Made by a program: the position numbers and the translations under genes
Notes under the pieces: generated by a model
What the model was told of the DNA's origin: nothing
Databases searched by the model: none
The model's input: only the letters and a program-made list of their open reading frames with translations
Source of the DNA: Gnetum montanum
Taxonomy: Eukaryota > Streptophyta > Gnetopsida > Gnetales > Gnetaceae
Length of the DNA: 24,001 bases
Assembly: GCA_015680685.1 (NCBI GenBank)
Contig: MNCI01003648.1
Coordinates: 86,461 to 110,461, forward strand
Direction of reading: 5' to 3'
Shown: positions 9,809 through 19,927 of the stretch, in pieces
Position numbering within the stretch: the stretch's first letter is position 1
Layout: every line of letters starts with the position of its first letter

Positions 9809-10095
9809 AAAGCAAAGCACAAAAAAAAAAACATTATGACTGATTGAAATTACTTAACAAATTTGGACAAAACATCTAGTCAAAAAGCTCTAAGATGTTT
9901 TTCTAAGTTAGTCTAAGTAATTCCACAAGAAAACATTATTACAACCTTGCATAACCTTACATCATGACCAATTAGAATTTCTTAACAAATGTAGAAAAAA
10001 CTTCCTAAGTCAAAGATGAAATTAGCCTTTGTAAAAAGTTCTTAGATGTTTATCTAAATTACATTAAGAAATTTCATAATAGCATTATTACCATA
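9801..10095 (+). repeat. Two-copy direct repeat of about 145 bp
   Basis: Copy A (9801-9944) and copy B (9945-10095) both begin CCTTGCATAA and continue with ACATYATGACYRATT, a CTTAACAAAT block, and TAGATGTTT..TCTAA. An A10 run is inserted in copy A. No coding potential is visible. Confidence 0.65.
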
Positions 10096-10124
10096 TTTTA
10101 TAGCCTTTATAGCAAAAAATTCAT

Positions 10125-10345
10125 AGCCTAGAACTATGTCTTATTCTAAATTATGCATAAATTTAGATACAGCATCTAAATTATGCATAAATTTTAAAAA
10201 AAAAACATGCAAGCTATGCATAAATTTAGAAAAATAAAGCATACATTTAGAAAAAACATCTAATTTATGCATGATCTAAATTATGCAAAGCATGCATAAA
10301 TTTGGAAAAATCATCTAAGCTATGCACAAATTTAGAAAAAGCCAT
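10125..10345. repeat. A/T-rich minisatellite with ATGCATAAATTTAG core
   Basis: The core GCATAAATTTAGAAAAA, often preceded by CTAAATTAT, recurs near 10155, 10187, 10217, 10289 and 10323, with further variants between. The core itself is nearly palindromic (CTAAATTATGCATAAATTTAG minus one base). Spacing is irregular, roughly 30-70 bases. Confidence 0.65.
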
Positions 10346-10489
10346 GTAGCCATAGTAAAAGCTTTCTAAAAATAGGAAAAGCTTTTACTCTTTTTTAAAA
10401 AGAAAAATTAAACATTAGTTTTACATGTTCAAAAAAGAAAAACATAAGTTAAATAGTTAATGTACTACAACCGTGATTTTTTACCTTGA

Positions 10490-10960
10490 TTCACACAACC
10501 ATAGCCAAAAAATTCATAAAAAATTTGTTTGAGCTCCAAACGAAGTGATTCCACCATCATTTGAAAGCTTAAATTGAGCCCTACATACCCACACTTAGGA
10601 AAATTTCAAAACCTTTTCTATTTATGTAGAAAAAAATTTGTCAATTTGGACAATAATCCAAAAACGGCACAAACATCCTTACTACACATTCCTAACGAAA
10701 AATTCATAGAAAATTCATTTTAAGTCCAATTGGAGTGATTACACCTCAGCCATAACCAAAAAATAGCCAAAACATTTTCCATTTCCTTATAAAATATTCA
10801 CAAATCTACATGAAATTACAAAAGCGACATAAATAACCTAACGATGCAATGTTAGGAAAACGACCATAACTTCTTCGTTTAAAGGTCAAATTAAACGAGA
10901 CAACAACCATCCGAAAGCTCAAATGAAGGGCTACAAACATATAACCTTAAAGTTTACAAA
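10490..10960. repeat. Degenerate repeats of about 180 bp (GAAAGCTCAAATGAAGGGCTAC type)
   Basis: A block with CCAAACGAAGTGATTCCACC and GAAAGCTTAAATTGAGCCC at about 10500-10600 resembles a block at 10862-10950 with CTTCTTCGTTTAAAGG and GAAAGCTCAAATGAAGGGC. A third, weaker version lies at about 10685-10770 (TTAAGTCCAATTGGAGTGATT minus its last part). The spacing is about 180 bases. This wording is common in plant transposable-element LTRs and leaders, which is family knowledge and not proof here. Confidence 0.5.
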
Positions 10961-11600
10961 TATGCAGCCTTTATACCAAGAAAAAATACACAACATTGCT
11001 TACTTTTTCATGCTAAAACTTCAAAAACCTCAAAGCCTAAATTTCATATAGGCATGGAAATAGTCAAAACCATTGAAAACCATTAAAATTCACACTAAAA
11101 TAATAGGGTAGGATTTTTAAAAAATTTAATTTTAATAAATCTTGAGGCCTAGATTTGAAAAAAATGGCCATACCCCAAAATTTTGAAAAAAATAGGAAAT
11201 AGTAAATCCTATTTTTAAAATCAAATCTACAAAAATTAAAACACTGAAGAAACCATGGATTTGTGTGGAAATGGCCAAAATGAGAGGTGGGATTTCATAA
11301 AAAAAATCCATTTTAATCCCTCCACTAGAGTATATCTAGAAAAAATAGCCCTAGAACATGGAAAACAAAACTTGAAAAACCTTAGAAAAAAGGCACAAAT
11401 AGGTAGAAATGCCTACCTTAGTAACAAAGGAAGCTTGGATGGAGATGGGCCTAGGTACTTCTTCTAACTTTTGGACACATTCATCCACCTTCTGGATGAT
11501 AGGGTTTTAGCTCTTTTCCCCTCATTGCTTTGGCACTATGGTAGGCTTAATGCTAGGAATGGCTAAAAACTAAGAAGGATGAGAGATCAATGCTCGTTAT
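10961..11600. other. A-rich non-coding stretch
   Basis: The plus strand is A-rich with many runs of A and frequent CCTAG/AAAACC words. An open frame of 70 codons at 11255-11467 has no recognisable domain. I see no RNA gene, promoter or clear repeat here. It probably belongs to the outer leader or an older insertion upstream of element 2, but nothing in it fixes the element's left end. Confidence 0.5.
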
Positions 11601-14600
11601 GAGGAACATGGAGGGCTTCCATGTTGAAAATTGGTTTTTTTTTGCCACAAGAACCTCTGATAGAGCTCTCCTTCAATGCACTATTGATGTAGAATGAAAA
11701 TTATGATGAAAACTTATGAGATTTCATAATAAAATCACATCTAAAACCTAAATGTGCAACTCAAAACCCCCAGCTACCAATTCAATGCACCATAACTACA
11801 AGTGCACTGAAGTACAAGGGGAAAAATCCTAAATCACATCGATTTTGGTTGGGAAACAACTTCAGTTTTGAAAATTTTAAAATTTTTGAATTGTGTGCCC
11901 CACCTTGTGCCTTCATTCTTAACCAAGACTTACATCAATGTTGAGATTTTTGCCAATTTTGACTCCTAAAACCTTATGGAAACCTTAACCCCATGCATCC
12001 ATGTTGGGAATACCATGCCCAATGTGAAAACATGCCTATTATTTTACAAAATCATTGGAATTATAAATATTTTGCTATTTTTGGTAACTCAAACTTGTGT
12101 TTTTCAACCCCAGGTTTCCAAAAGTGGGTAAGACATGAACAAAGCTAGACACCATGGGTTTTCACATTGGGGTAGTAGTGCCCAAAAACACCCATATAGC
12201 ACAATTTTTACCTCAAAACAAGCCCAACACAATCTAGAACCCCTTAAAACAAGCCTCAGAACCCCACCAAACTTAGTCAAAATTGGTCAAGATCTAGGAT
12301 GTTATGTTTTCTACACTAGGAGAAGCTTCTTCCATGTTGAGCCTCTCCACCTTAGCATGGATAGATGGGGAATAGCCAAAATGACCTCAATTGATAACCT
12401 AATGACCATTCCTTGATGCCCAATGATCACTAGACCTTGCCAGAACACTCTAGAGGTTCTGAAAGCCTAAAAAGTGGTCAAATATGGTACAAAACTACCA
12501 TCCCCCTCTCAACCATGCTAGGGACACCATGAACAACATGAAAGAAAGGGGGATATGACATGAGGTACTTATAAGCCTCCAAATTATCAAATGTTGACAC
12601 CCAACATTGACCGTCAACATTGGTAACCCTGGAGGTTGACATGCATGATTGATTAGCTGTCGATTTTTCCTATATGTAACTTTCTTCATTGAGAGAAACC
12701 TCTTCCATGCTCAACCTTCCACCCTTAGTGTGGATGAAAGTGGGGAAGCCTAAAAATCTTCTAATAACCTTCAAAACCACCAGATCTTAACCTTAAGCAC
12801 TGATGGCCAACACTAGCAACATTGGGAACACTCATGCATAGGAAAATTGATCATAAAAAGCTAAAAATCCCTTCTTCCAAATTTTTCATAGTAAACATGG
12901 AAGCCCCAACATGGAAAGAATTAGAAGGAAAAAACATTTTTAATGACCCTTGAAACAACTAAATTTTGACATTAGATGTCAATAGTTGACACTAGCAAGC
13001 TTAGATGCCTATATGGATAATCAAAAGTGATCATAAAGGGTCAAAAGTCTTTTCCCCTAATTTTCCACATTGAGCATGGAAGCCCTAATGTGGAAAATGG
13101 GGAAAAGCCTAAAAAACCTTCATCAACCTTCAAAATAGCAAACTTTTAACACTAGGCATTGACCATCATCACTAGCAACCCCAAGGACCTACATGCATGA
13201 TTAAAAATGATTCAAAAGAATATAAATCTATTTCCCCCAAATTTTCCATGCTAAGAATACTATCCCTAGCATGAAAAAATATGGGGAAACTTAAAAACCA
13301 CTTATAAAACCTATAAACTAACCAGTTTTTACTCAAAACCCTAGTCTTCAACTCTGGTAGCCCCGAAGGCTGACATGCATTGGTTATTGAAGTCAAAACT
13401 GGGCTAGATCTAACTTTTATGATGTCTCCATGATGGGGATTCTCCCCTCCATGTTGCTTAGTGTGGAAATTAATGAGGATACTCATTTGGGATCCATAAA
13501 TACCTCAAAACAACATTAACTAAACTTGCATGCACTCTAGGACCTTACTAACATCATTTGGAGCCTTCAAACTTTAAGAAATTAATGTCAAAAGGTCAAA
13601 ACATGATTCCCCCTAGTTTTCCATGTTGAGCATACTAATCCTAGCATGGAAAAATGGGGTAAGCATAAAAATTCTTAGAAATACCCAAAATTACCTAAAC
13701 TTGACATGAAACCCTAGTCCTCGACCCTGATATACCTGAAGGCTAACATGCATAGTCAATTGAGGTCAAAATTATCCTAGATCTAAGATGTATGATTGTT
13801 CCACACTAAGGATAGTATCTCTAGTGTGGAAACTCAAGGGGTACTTTTTTGAAACACCTAGACATTGTAGAATAACATTAAATGACTTTTCATGCACTTT
13901 AGAACCCTATCAGTAGCCATTGAAGCCCTTAAACTTCATAAGACTAATTCTAGATGGCCAAAAAGTGATTTTCCCTAGTTTTATAGGTTGAGCTCTCCAT
14001 CCCTAGTGTGGAAAAAAGGTGGAAGTTAAAAAACCACTAATGGATTCCCAAAACTACTAAATTTTGAGACAAATCCATAGCCCTTAACCTTGGCAAGTCC
14101 AGAAGGTAACATGCATAGTCAGTTGTGACCTGAATCAATCTAGATCTAAGATTCTTCCACTTCGTGTGGCAAGATGGCACTTCCAGAAGCCAAAGATCCT
14201 TATGGAATTAATATTTTGCTTATCTAACCTTATTTCACCCTCCAAAACACATTCCCCTCATTCTTCCACACTGGAGTAACTCCCCCAGCATGGAAGCAAG
14301 GGGAGAAGACCTTAAGAGCCCTTAAACAGCCTTCAAACATGTTCGAAATTAGCCAAAAACCTACAGAATTGAAGTCTATAGCCCTAGGGGCCTAGAAACA
14401 TAGTCAAAATGCTCCTAAATCACTCTAAATTCATAAAACAAGTGTCCCCATATTTTTCCACACTAATGATATTATGCTCAACATGGAAAAAGAGGGGGAA
14501 AGTCATTTTACCATATCTTAACACTCAAAATTGCCTCAAATTACCTCAGAATGAAGCCAGAAGATGCACAAGTTTTAGATCTAGCTTCCAGCTACTTGTT

Positions 14601-14900
14601 TAATCATGTTTGACCTCATTTTTGCTTGGATTTTTATTCTCCATGTTGAACCCCCTCTTTTCCATGCTAGCAAAACGTGGAAATAAGGGGGAAAGGCTTC
14701 AGAACTTTCCTTTTGGCCTTTACAGACCTCTAAAGTGCCCAATTTTGATGGATCTGACCCTAGGCTACCTTGGGAAGGTCCTGGAACCTTGATTTTGGAC
14801 CTTTGAGCATTCTAAAACCTATTTTCCTTGGTTTACATACTAAAGGTCCTTGTTTCCACATTGAGCCCAACATGGGGGGCCTTAAAACACTTGATTTTTG
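11600..14900 (+). repeat. Leader array of element 2: hairpin-bearing units about 185 bp apart
   Basis: A short inverted repeat recurs through the region. The clearest are AACATGGA/TCCATGTT near 11606, TTCCACATT/AATGTGGAA near 13066, TTTTCCATGCTA/TAGCATGAAAAA near 13242, TTTTCCATG/CATGGAAAA near 13617 and a perfect 10-bp stem TTCCACACTA/TAGTGTGGAA at 13799-13831. Further copies lie near 12330, 12513, 12706, 12895, 13448, 13978, 14263, 14453 and 14640. Most intervals are 170-205 bases. Between stems the units share CCTAAAAACC, CTTCAAAAC, a GACATGCATG block and GGGGAAAAGCC. No gag or protease is recognisable. No 5' LTR start (TGAAACACCACAAAA) was found upstream. Confidence 0.75.
13799..13831. 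repeat. Perfect 10-bp hairpin, exemplar of the element 2 array
   Basis: TTCCACACTA at 13799-13808 and TAGTGTGGAA at 13822-13831 pair perfectly around a 13-base loop (AGGATAGTATCTC). Neighbouring units keep the 13-base loop while the stem changes on both sides (CATGCTA/TAGCATG at 13242). Confidence 0.85.
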
Positions 14901-14949
14901 GGCCCAAATAGCCTAGATTGATGTCCAAACTCACTAAATAGCCTTATAG

Positions 14950-15580
14950 CCTCAAAACATGGCCTTCTCCAAAAACTAGCAAAAACCTAACCATTTTTTA
15001 CCTATAATAATCAAATTTTATCATATATAACCTATTTTACTTGATTTTTGCCTTATTACATAATGTTTTGACTTATTTTTTGACTTATGTTGCCTTGTTG
15101 ACCTTGTTAACCTTATATGACATTATACAACCTTATATGTTTGTCTTTTTATAGCTCTATTTACCTTTATTTGGCCTATAAATGTTATTGAATGGTGGGG
15201 TTTGACCTTCCCTAATCATCATTTGACACCATATCATCATGGCCTACTAAGGCCTTAAACTGGCATCATAGTTGACCAAGACACTAAATTAGCATCATGG
15301 CTTGCTAAGGCCTAGAACTAGAAAAATTTTGACCTTTATTGATCATTTGTAGTCTTATTTCTTATGTTTTCCCTAGTTTGACCTTTACTTGATCTTTGTT
15401 TGCCTCTATTGCGCTTTTCCAAATTGACCTTATCTCACAAATGACCTTGGATGGCCTTGATTGCATTACATTTGCATGTGTTTTATGGCATTTTAACATT
15501 ATTTATTCACTTTTACCTATGTGTCACTTAATATGCTTTTGGTTGACATGCAAGATCAAAGTATGAGTACCTAGGGGCAA
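14950..15580 (+). other. T-rich, intron-like stretch before element 2 pol
   Basis: Composition switches from A-rich to T-rich on the coding strand, as in plant introns, with repeated TTGACCTT words. It aligns with 22040-22560 of element 3 (for example ATCATCATTTGACACCAT in both) and lies in the position of element 1's proposed intron. The acceptor-like ATACAG of element 3 is replaced here by CCTATG, so the splice site would be lost. No donor is evident. Confidence 0.5.
15235..15321 (+). repeat. 29-bp repeat, 3 copies, upstream of element 2 pol
   Basis: Units start at 15235, 15264 and 15293, each 29 bases: CATCATGGCCTACTAAGG followed by CCTTAAACTGG, with the middle copy more diverged. The same unit is found after pol at 18945-19031 and in element 3 at 22325-22382. 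Confidence 0.88.
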
Positions 15581-15960
15581 ATTAGTTTTCCTTTGCATCT
15601 ACATGGACCTCATGGTGATATTAAATGATGTATTAACCCTCATTGCCTAGATCTTGAGCCTGAGAGTCTTGTAGACCACATAGTCTCAGTATAGAAACCT
15701 ATAGAATGGCCTAAAAACCTATTCAAATCCCTTGACTTAGAAGTAGGAGACATAAATAAAGACTCTCTAGTTGAGGTTCCTATCACAACATAGAGTGGTG
15801 AGGAGAAAACCCTTAAACTAATTTCTTTACTAGAGCCTCAATGTGCTCAATACATCACCAAGGTCTTACAAAGCAACATTAAGGAATTTTCTTGGTCATA
15901 TGAAGATATGCCAAGCCTAGTCCCATGTATAGTCTAGCACAACATCACTAAATCCTAGCG
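15581..15960 (+). pseudogene. pol: Element 2 pol, linker before reverse transcriptase
   Basis: This aligns along its length with element 1 residues from MDSKQLF to the RT start. Recognisable pieces are HGPHGDIK (from 15602), SLDLEVGDINKDSLVEVPITT (minus the last residue), LKLISLLEPQ and FSWSYEDMPSLVP. Stops at former Arg, Gln and Leu/Trp positions interrupt it. Homology passes into another frame at about 15950, so a frameshift separates it from RT, at nearly the same place as in element 1. Confidence 0.85.
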
Positions 15961-17285
15961 TTAGACTAGTTAAGTAAAATGTGCACAAGATTAGACTTGA
16001 TTTGGCCTTGGAAATTCATGATGAAATCTCAAAGCTCTACCAAGTAGGTTTTATTAGGGCTATCGATTACACAAAATGGGTATCCAACATAGTGGTAGTC
16101 CCTGACAAAAATGGAAGTATTCATATTTGTATTGATTTTCAAGACCTAAATAAAGAAACTATCAAGGATGACTTCCCTTTGTCTAGTATTGATCAACTTA
16201 TCGATACTGCAGCTAGACATGCTTTGTTGTCCTTTATAGATGGATTCTTGAGATATAACTAACTTAGTATCAACCCAGAGCACTAACTTACCATGACCTT
16301 TATGACCCAATGTGGTACTTTTTATTATACCATGATGCCCTTTGACCTCAAGAATGCTGGAGTGACATATTAGAGAGCCATGACCTATATCTTTAGTGAT
16401 TACATCTTAGGTTTGCTAAATGATTACATAGATGACATAGCCATGAAGTCTAAGATAGCTGATGATTATGTTAATGACCTAGATCTAGTGCTTAAATGAT
16501 GCCTCAAATACAAGCTTAGGCTAAATCCTAAGAATTGTGTCTTCGATGTCAAGACTGATAAGATGCTTGGCTTTGTAGTCTTTGAAGTAGGGATACACAT
16601 AGATCCTAATAAGATTAAGGCCATATCCAAATTAGAAGAACCTACTAACCTTAAAGAGCTTTAGGGATTACAAGGAAAATTATAGTTTATTTGTACATTT
16701 ATCGCTAGGCTTATAGATAAGCTATAACTCATGCAACACTTGCTTAAGAAAGGAGTTCACTATGAATGGATGGCACAATGCCAAGAGGCCTTTGAAAACC
16801 TTAAGCAAGATTTGACATAATTACCAATAGTTTATCTTCCACAAGAGGGTAAACCATTTTACATTTATCTTATCATCTCTGATACATCCATTTCCTGTCT
16901 ACTCTATTAGAAATGTGATGATGGAGTAGAAATGCCTATATACTACCTTAGCCATGTGTTAGTTTCTCACGAGACCCAATACACTGAAATGGAGAAGTAT
17001 TTTCTAGCACTAGTCTTCTCTTTGAAGAAATGGAGATAGTACCTCTTCAAAAGCCAAGTAAGCATAATTTTCAAGGACAACATACTCAGAGCCATAATGA
17101 TCAACATCTATGAAAGTAGACGTATAGCTTGATGGAAAGCCATAATAGCAGAGTTCAACCTCCATTATGTTTCTCAATCCTCAACAAAAGGTCAAGCTAT
17201 AACTATACAACTAAAAATTTTACCTATTGATGACCAAGTAGCCATACATCCTAAGTTCCCTGATGAACACATTAACACAGTTAGC
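15960..17285 (+). pseudogene. pol: Element 2 pol: reverse transcriptase and RNase H domains
   Basis: One frame holds from about 15960 to 17935 without an indel despite many stops. Seen in order: VPDKNGSIHICIDFQDLN, SFIDGFLRYN, TMMPFDLKNAG, and the active-site YIDD at 16425-16436. Then follow CLKYKLRLNPKNCVF, the RNase H with FYIYLIISDTSISCLL, and IPIYYLS-like PIYYLSHVLV. The longest uninterrupted piece is 15981-16262. Most stops are TAG, TAA or TGA where element 1 or family members have CAG, CAA, CGA or TGG (for example 16284-16286, 16371-16373 and the TGA near 16497). It was therefore probably inactivated by base substitution and not by rearrangement. Confidence 0.9.
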
Positions 17286-17930
17286 CAAGTGCTTGAGGGT
17301 TATTAGACAATCATGAACTTCAACAAAGCTTCAACTACTCATAGGGCTAGTGTTGCTGCCATTGTAACATTCTCATCTAGTGAGATCTGATCCTTTGCCT
17401 ATCGTTTTGGGTTCCCATGTATCAACAACATAGCAAAATATGAGGGTTTGATCAAAGAAATAATGGTAGCTTATAACCTAGAAATTAGAAACCTAGCCAT
17501 CAAAGAAAATTCATAACTTGTGGTTAACCAAGTAATTGAAGTCTATGCATGTAAAGCTAAGCTCTTACAACCTTACTATGATGTAGGAAAGTATTTATTA
17601 CAACAATTCATAGACGTTGATGTCCAACACATACCTAGAAATGAAAATTTCATAGTTGATGTAATTACAACATTGGCCCTTAGTGTGATGCTAGATGTGT
17701 TTAGCAAGTTTCCCATCTTAACCATGCACTATGCTACTTCCATCACACAAAACACTAAGGATATCTTTGTGGATGTCATTAATACTACTCCTTTCAAGGA
17801 GTGGTATGATGATATCAAATTTTACCTTATGCATGGTGAATCCTCAGAAGGCTTGACTACTACTCAGAAGGACACCATACACAAGCAATCAAAGCAATAT
17901 GTCATCGTAAGTGATAACACATTAGATGGT
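17286..17930 (+). pseudogene. pol: Element 2 pol: archaeal-type RNase H (aRH), catalytic residues lost
   Basis: This aligns with the aRH of element 1 but three of the four acidic positions are changed: FDGAS is FNKAS (Asp to Asn), AEYEG is AKYEG (Glu to Lys) and GDSQL is ENS-stop-L (Asp to Asn). Only the last Asp (FIVDVI) remains. All these changes are G-to-A on the coding strand. The open stretch 17520-17933 covers the second half (YACKAKLLQPYYDVGKYLL) and the spacer up to the integrase deletion. Confidence 0.88.
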
Positions 17931-18913
17931 TAGACTACTATTGTCCCCATATGGAAAATGAATGCCTAAAAAATGTTAAGCGATATGATACATGCCAGCA
18001 ATATAGTAACCTGATACGTGTATCACCAACTAAGTTACATACAACCTAGATAACATGGTCATTTCAATGATGGGGTTTGGATATCATTCAACCTATAATG
18101 CCTAAGTCTTTTGCAGGACATAACTTCATTAGAACCACAACTGAATACTTTACCAAGTGGATTGAGGCTATTTTCCTATGGAAAACCACATCTAAACAAG
18201 TTTGCAAATTTATCCTAGATAGCATTGTAGCTTGTTTTGGCATACCCATGATCATAGTTATGAATAATGAACCTTAATGTAATAGCCAAGAAACCAAGGA
18301 TTTCTATCGCAACCTAGACATTAAACATTCTTTCTCATCACCTTACTAACCTCGATCCAATGGACAAGCAAAAGCAAGCAACAAGTCCATCATCAACTTG
18401 CTCAAGAAAATGCTCAACAACTGTAAGGGGAAGTGGCATGAGTGGCTTGTCCATGCACTATGGACATACAAAATAACCTATCACACAACAACCAACATGA
18501 TCCCTTATAGCCTTGTTTATGGTTCTAAAGTAGTTTTACCTATTGAATTGTAGGTGCCATCACTCCAAGTAGCCTTGACCAACTTCATCAATGGTGAGTA
18601 GAACAAGGAGTTGTGGATGGTAGCCTTGGATTTAGTGGAGAAGCAGCATATGCAAGCACCTGCTCACATCAAGCACTATCAAGAGAGGCAGAAGTGGCAA
18701 CATCACCATGACTTGACCACATGCAAGATCAAGGATGGGAACCTAGTCCTCAAGGTCATCCATGAGCATGTGGACAAATTCTCAACTAACTAGGAAGGCC
18801 CCTTACTTATCACTAGAGCCTATGGGAATGGAGCATTCAAAATATCTAACATGGATGGGAATGAGCTAGCCAATCTGATCAATCATTCCTATCTAAATCC
18901 ATACTACATGTAG
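17931..18913 (+). pseudogene. pol: Element 2 pol: integrase, truncated at N-terminus and catalytically dead
   Basis: About 135 bases present in element 1 (from after GDTLC to GYYWPHM) are missing at about 17927, with a frame change; the first half of the HHCC finger is gone. The CxxC site reads Y-D-T-C, the reverse of element 1 (C-S-I-Y), so the family ancestor had both Cys. The triad is Asp at 18080-18082 (LDII), Asn at 18263-18265 in place of Asp, and Lys at 18371-18373 in place of Glu. The C-terminal part keeps KFSTN-stop-EGPLLITRAY and GAFKISNMDGNELAN, ending at TAG 18911-18913. Stops replace Gln and Trp codons. Confidence 0.9.
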
Positions 18914-18944
18914 CTAACAATTGTCAACAAGTGAGCCTTCTTTC

Positions 18945-19031
18945 AATAGTCCACTATGATCTTAAACAAGTAACATGGCGTACTAGGGCCTTAAACTAGT
19001 ACCATGGCCCACCACAGCCTTAAACTAGCAA
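18945..19031 (+). repeat. 29-bp repeat, 3 copies, downstream of element 2 pol
   Basis: Units start at about 18945, 18974 and 19003 (period 29), of the form CATGGCGTACTAGGG followed by CCTTAAACTAG. The first copy is diverged (ACTATGATCTTAAACAAG). It begins about 30 bases after the pol stop, exactly where element 1 has its 38-bp array. Confidence 0.85.
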
Positions 19032-19096
19032 CTCTAGTGACCTGGATAGCCTGATTCTCATGTGGCTTGTATGCATTGTAGCATTATAATATGTAG
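19032..19096 (+). other. Short spacer replacing the 3' UTR in element 2
   Basis: Only about 65 bases separate the 29-bp repeats from the PPT hairpin, against about 1.1 kb in element 1. Nothing else is recognisable in it. Confidence 0.6.
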
Positions 19097-19173
19097 TGGT
19101 GTTTTGCATTCTTTGTCAATGCCTCTCGAGTCAATCCTCTAGGCACCAACAAAGAGGGGTTATTGAAACACCA
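19097..19173 (+). promoter_or_regulatory. Polypurine tract within a long hairpin at the 3' LTR border (element 2)
   Basis: PPT AAAGAGGGG at 19151-19159. The outer stem pairs TGGTGTTT (19097-19104) with AAACACCA (19166-19173). Inner stems pair CTTTGT (19111-19116) with ACAAAG (19149-19154), and TGCCT (19120-19124) with AGGCA (19141-19145). The loop again holds CTCTCGAG and CCTCT. Compared with element 1, the inner stem changed on both sides while pairing was kept. Confidence 0.8.
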
Positions 19174-19489
19174 CAAAAATTTGCATGTTATAGTCAATCT
19201 TCATCATGTAGCTTTCACCCCATGAAACTCAAGGAAAAAATTCATTATAAATGTGAAAATTATAATCCACAATGGACAATTTCACATACTTTATAATTTT
19301 GGGACTAAAAAATGCCTCATAAGTGGTCAAAGTCTTATTCCCCAAGTGAAAAATTCATCTAGTATCTATGTTTGGGCTTGGGGATGTCAAAAATGCCTTT
19401 TGGAATGCCAAAAAAAAAAAGCAATTTGATGGGTTTTATACGGGGTATACATTTTTCAAAGCTAGAAGCACATGCATGGGGGTAAGTCT

Positions 19490-19760
19490 CACCTACCCTT
19501 AATGTGGAAAGGTGGGAGTTTTGGAAGCTTTTCTCCTTCAATGTGGAGACCACATGATAGGCCTGGAAACCTTTCCCCCTTAGTGTGGAAGTTTTCCCCC
19601 AACATGGAGTCTTCATCCTTAGTGTGAAAATTACATCCCCCAACATGGAAGCCACAAAAGCCAAAATTCATCACTTCATGCACTTCAACATTGACCAACC
19701 ACTTCAGCAAGCATGGTGGAGAGCTTAGCATAGAAGATTCATCTCTAGTGTGGAAGGTGT
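19490..19760. repeat. TTAGTGTGGAA / AACATGGA word cluster in U3 of element 2 LTR
   Basis: Variants of CTTAGTGTGGAA, CAATGTGGAG and CCCAACATGGAAG occur about ten times in 270 bases, often next to CCCC runs. The words are the half-sites of the leader hairpins. Spacing here is 20-40 bases, not 185. Confidence 0.75.
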
Positions 19761-19920
19761 GCCCTGATTACTATTTATAGTAAACAAAATTACCATGGGG
19801 GAAGCACTTACTATGTATGGTAACCCTTCAAATTTGGGCACCCATCTCACTTGACTTTGGCAGCCATTTTGGCAAGCAAATCATAGCCAATTTGTAGCCC
19901 AATTCATGGCTCAAAGAACC

Positions 19921-19927
19921 TATAAAA
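19921..19927 (+). promoter_or_regulatory. Putative TATA box of element 2 LTR
   Basis: ACCTATAAAAAGC lies after the U3 word cluster, at a place equivalent to TATAAAT in the element 1 LTR, followed by a shared AGGTTCCAAAATT block. Strong match to the plant TATA consensus. Confidence 0.55.

Larger units (their letters stand above)
15555..19163 (+). mobile_element. Element 2 pol region and 3' end (Ty3/gypsy Tat/Ogre-like, strongly decayed)
   Basis: This is the internal part of a second element in the same orientation as element 1: pol linker, RT, RNase H, aRH, integrase, three 29-bp repeats, a hairpin with PPT, then the LTR at 19164. It lacks the 1-kb 3' UTR of element 1. The leader array to its left probably belongs to it, but the 5' LTR was not identified. 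Confidence 0.85.

Noticed and set aside
19359-19731. Minus-strand ORFs of 101 and 80 codons in the element 2 LTR
   Set aside because: They consist of the repeated GTGTGGAA-type words in U3 and overlap each other; no family match.
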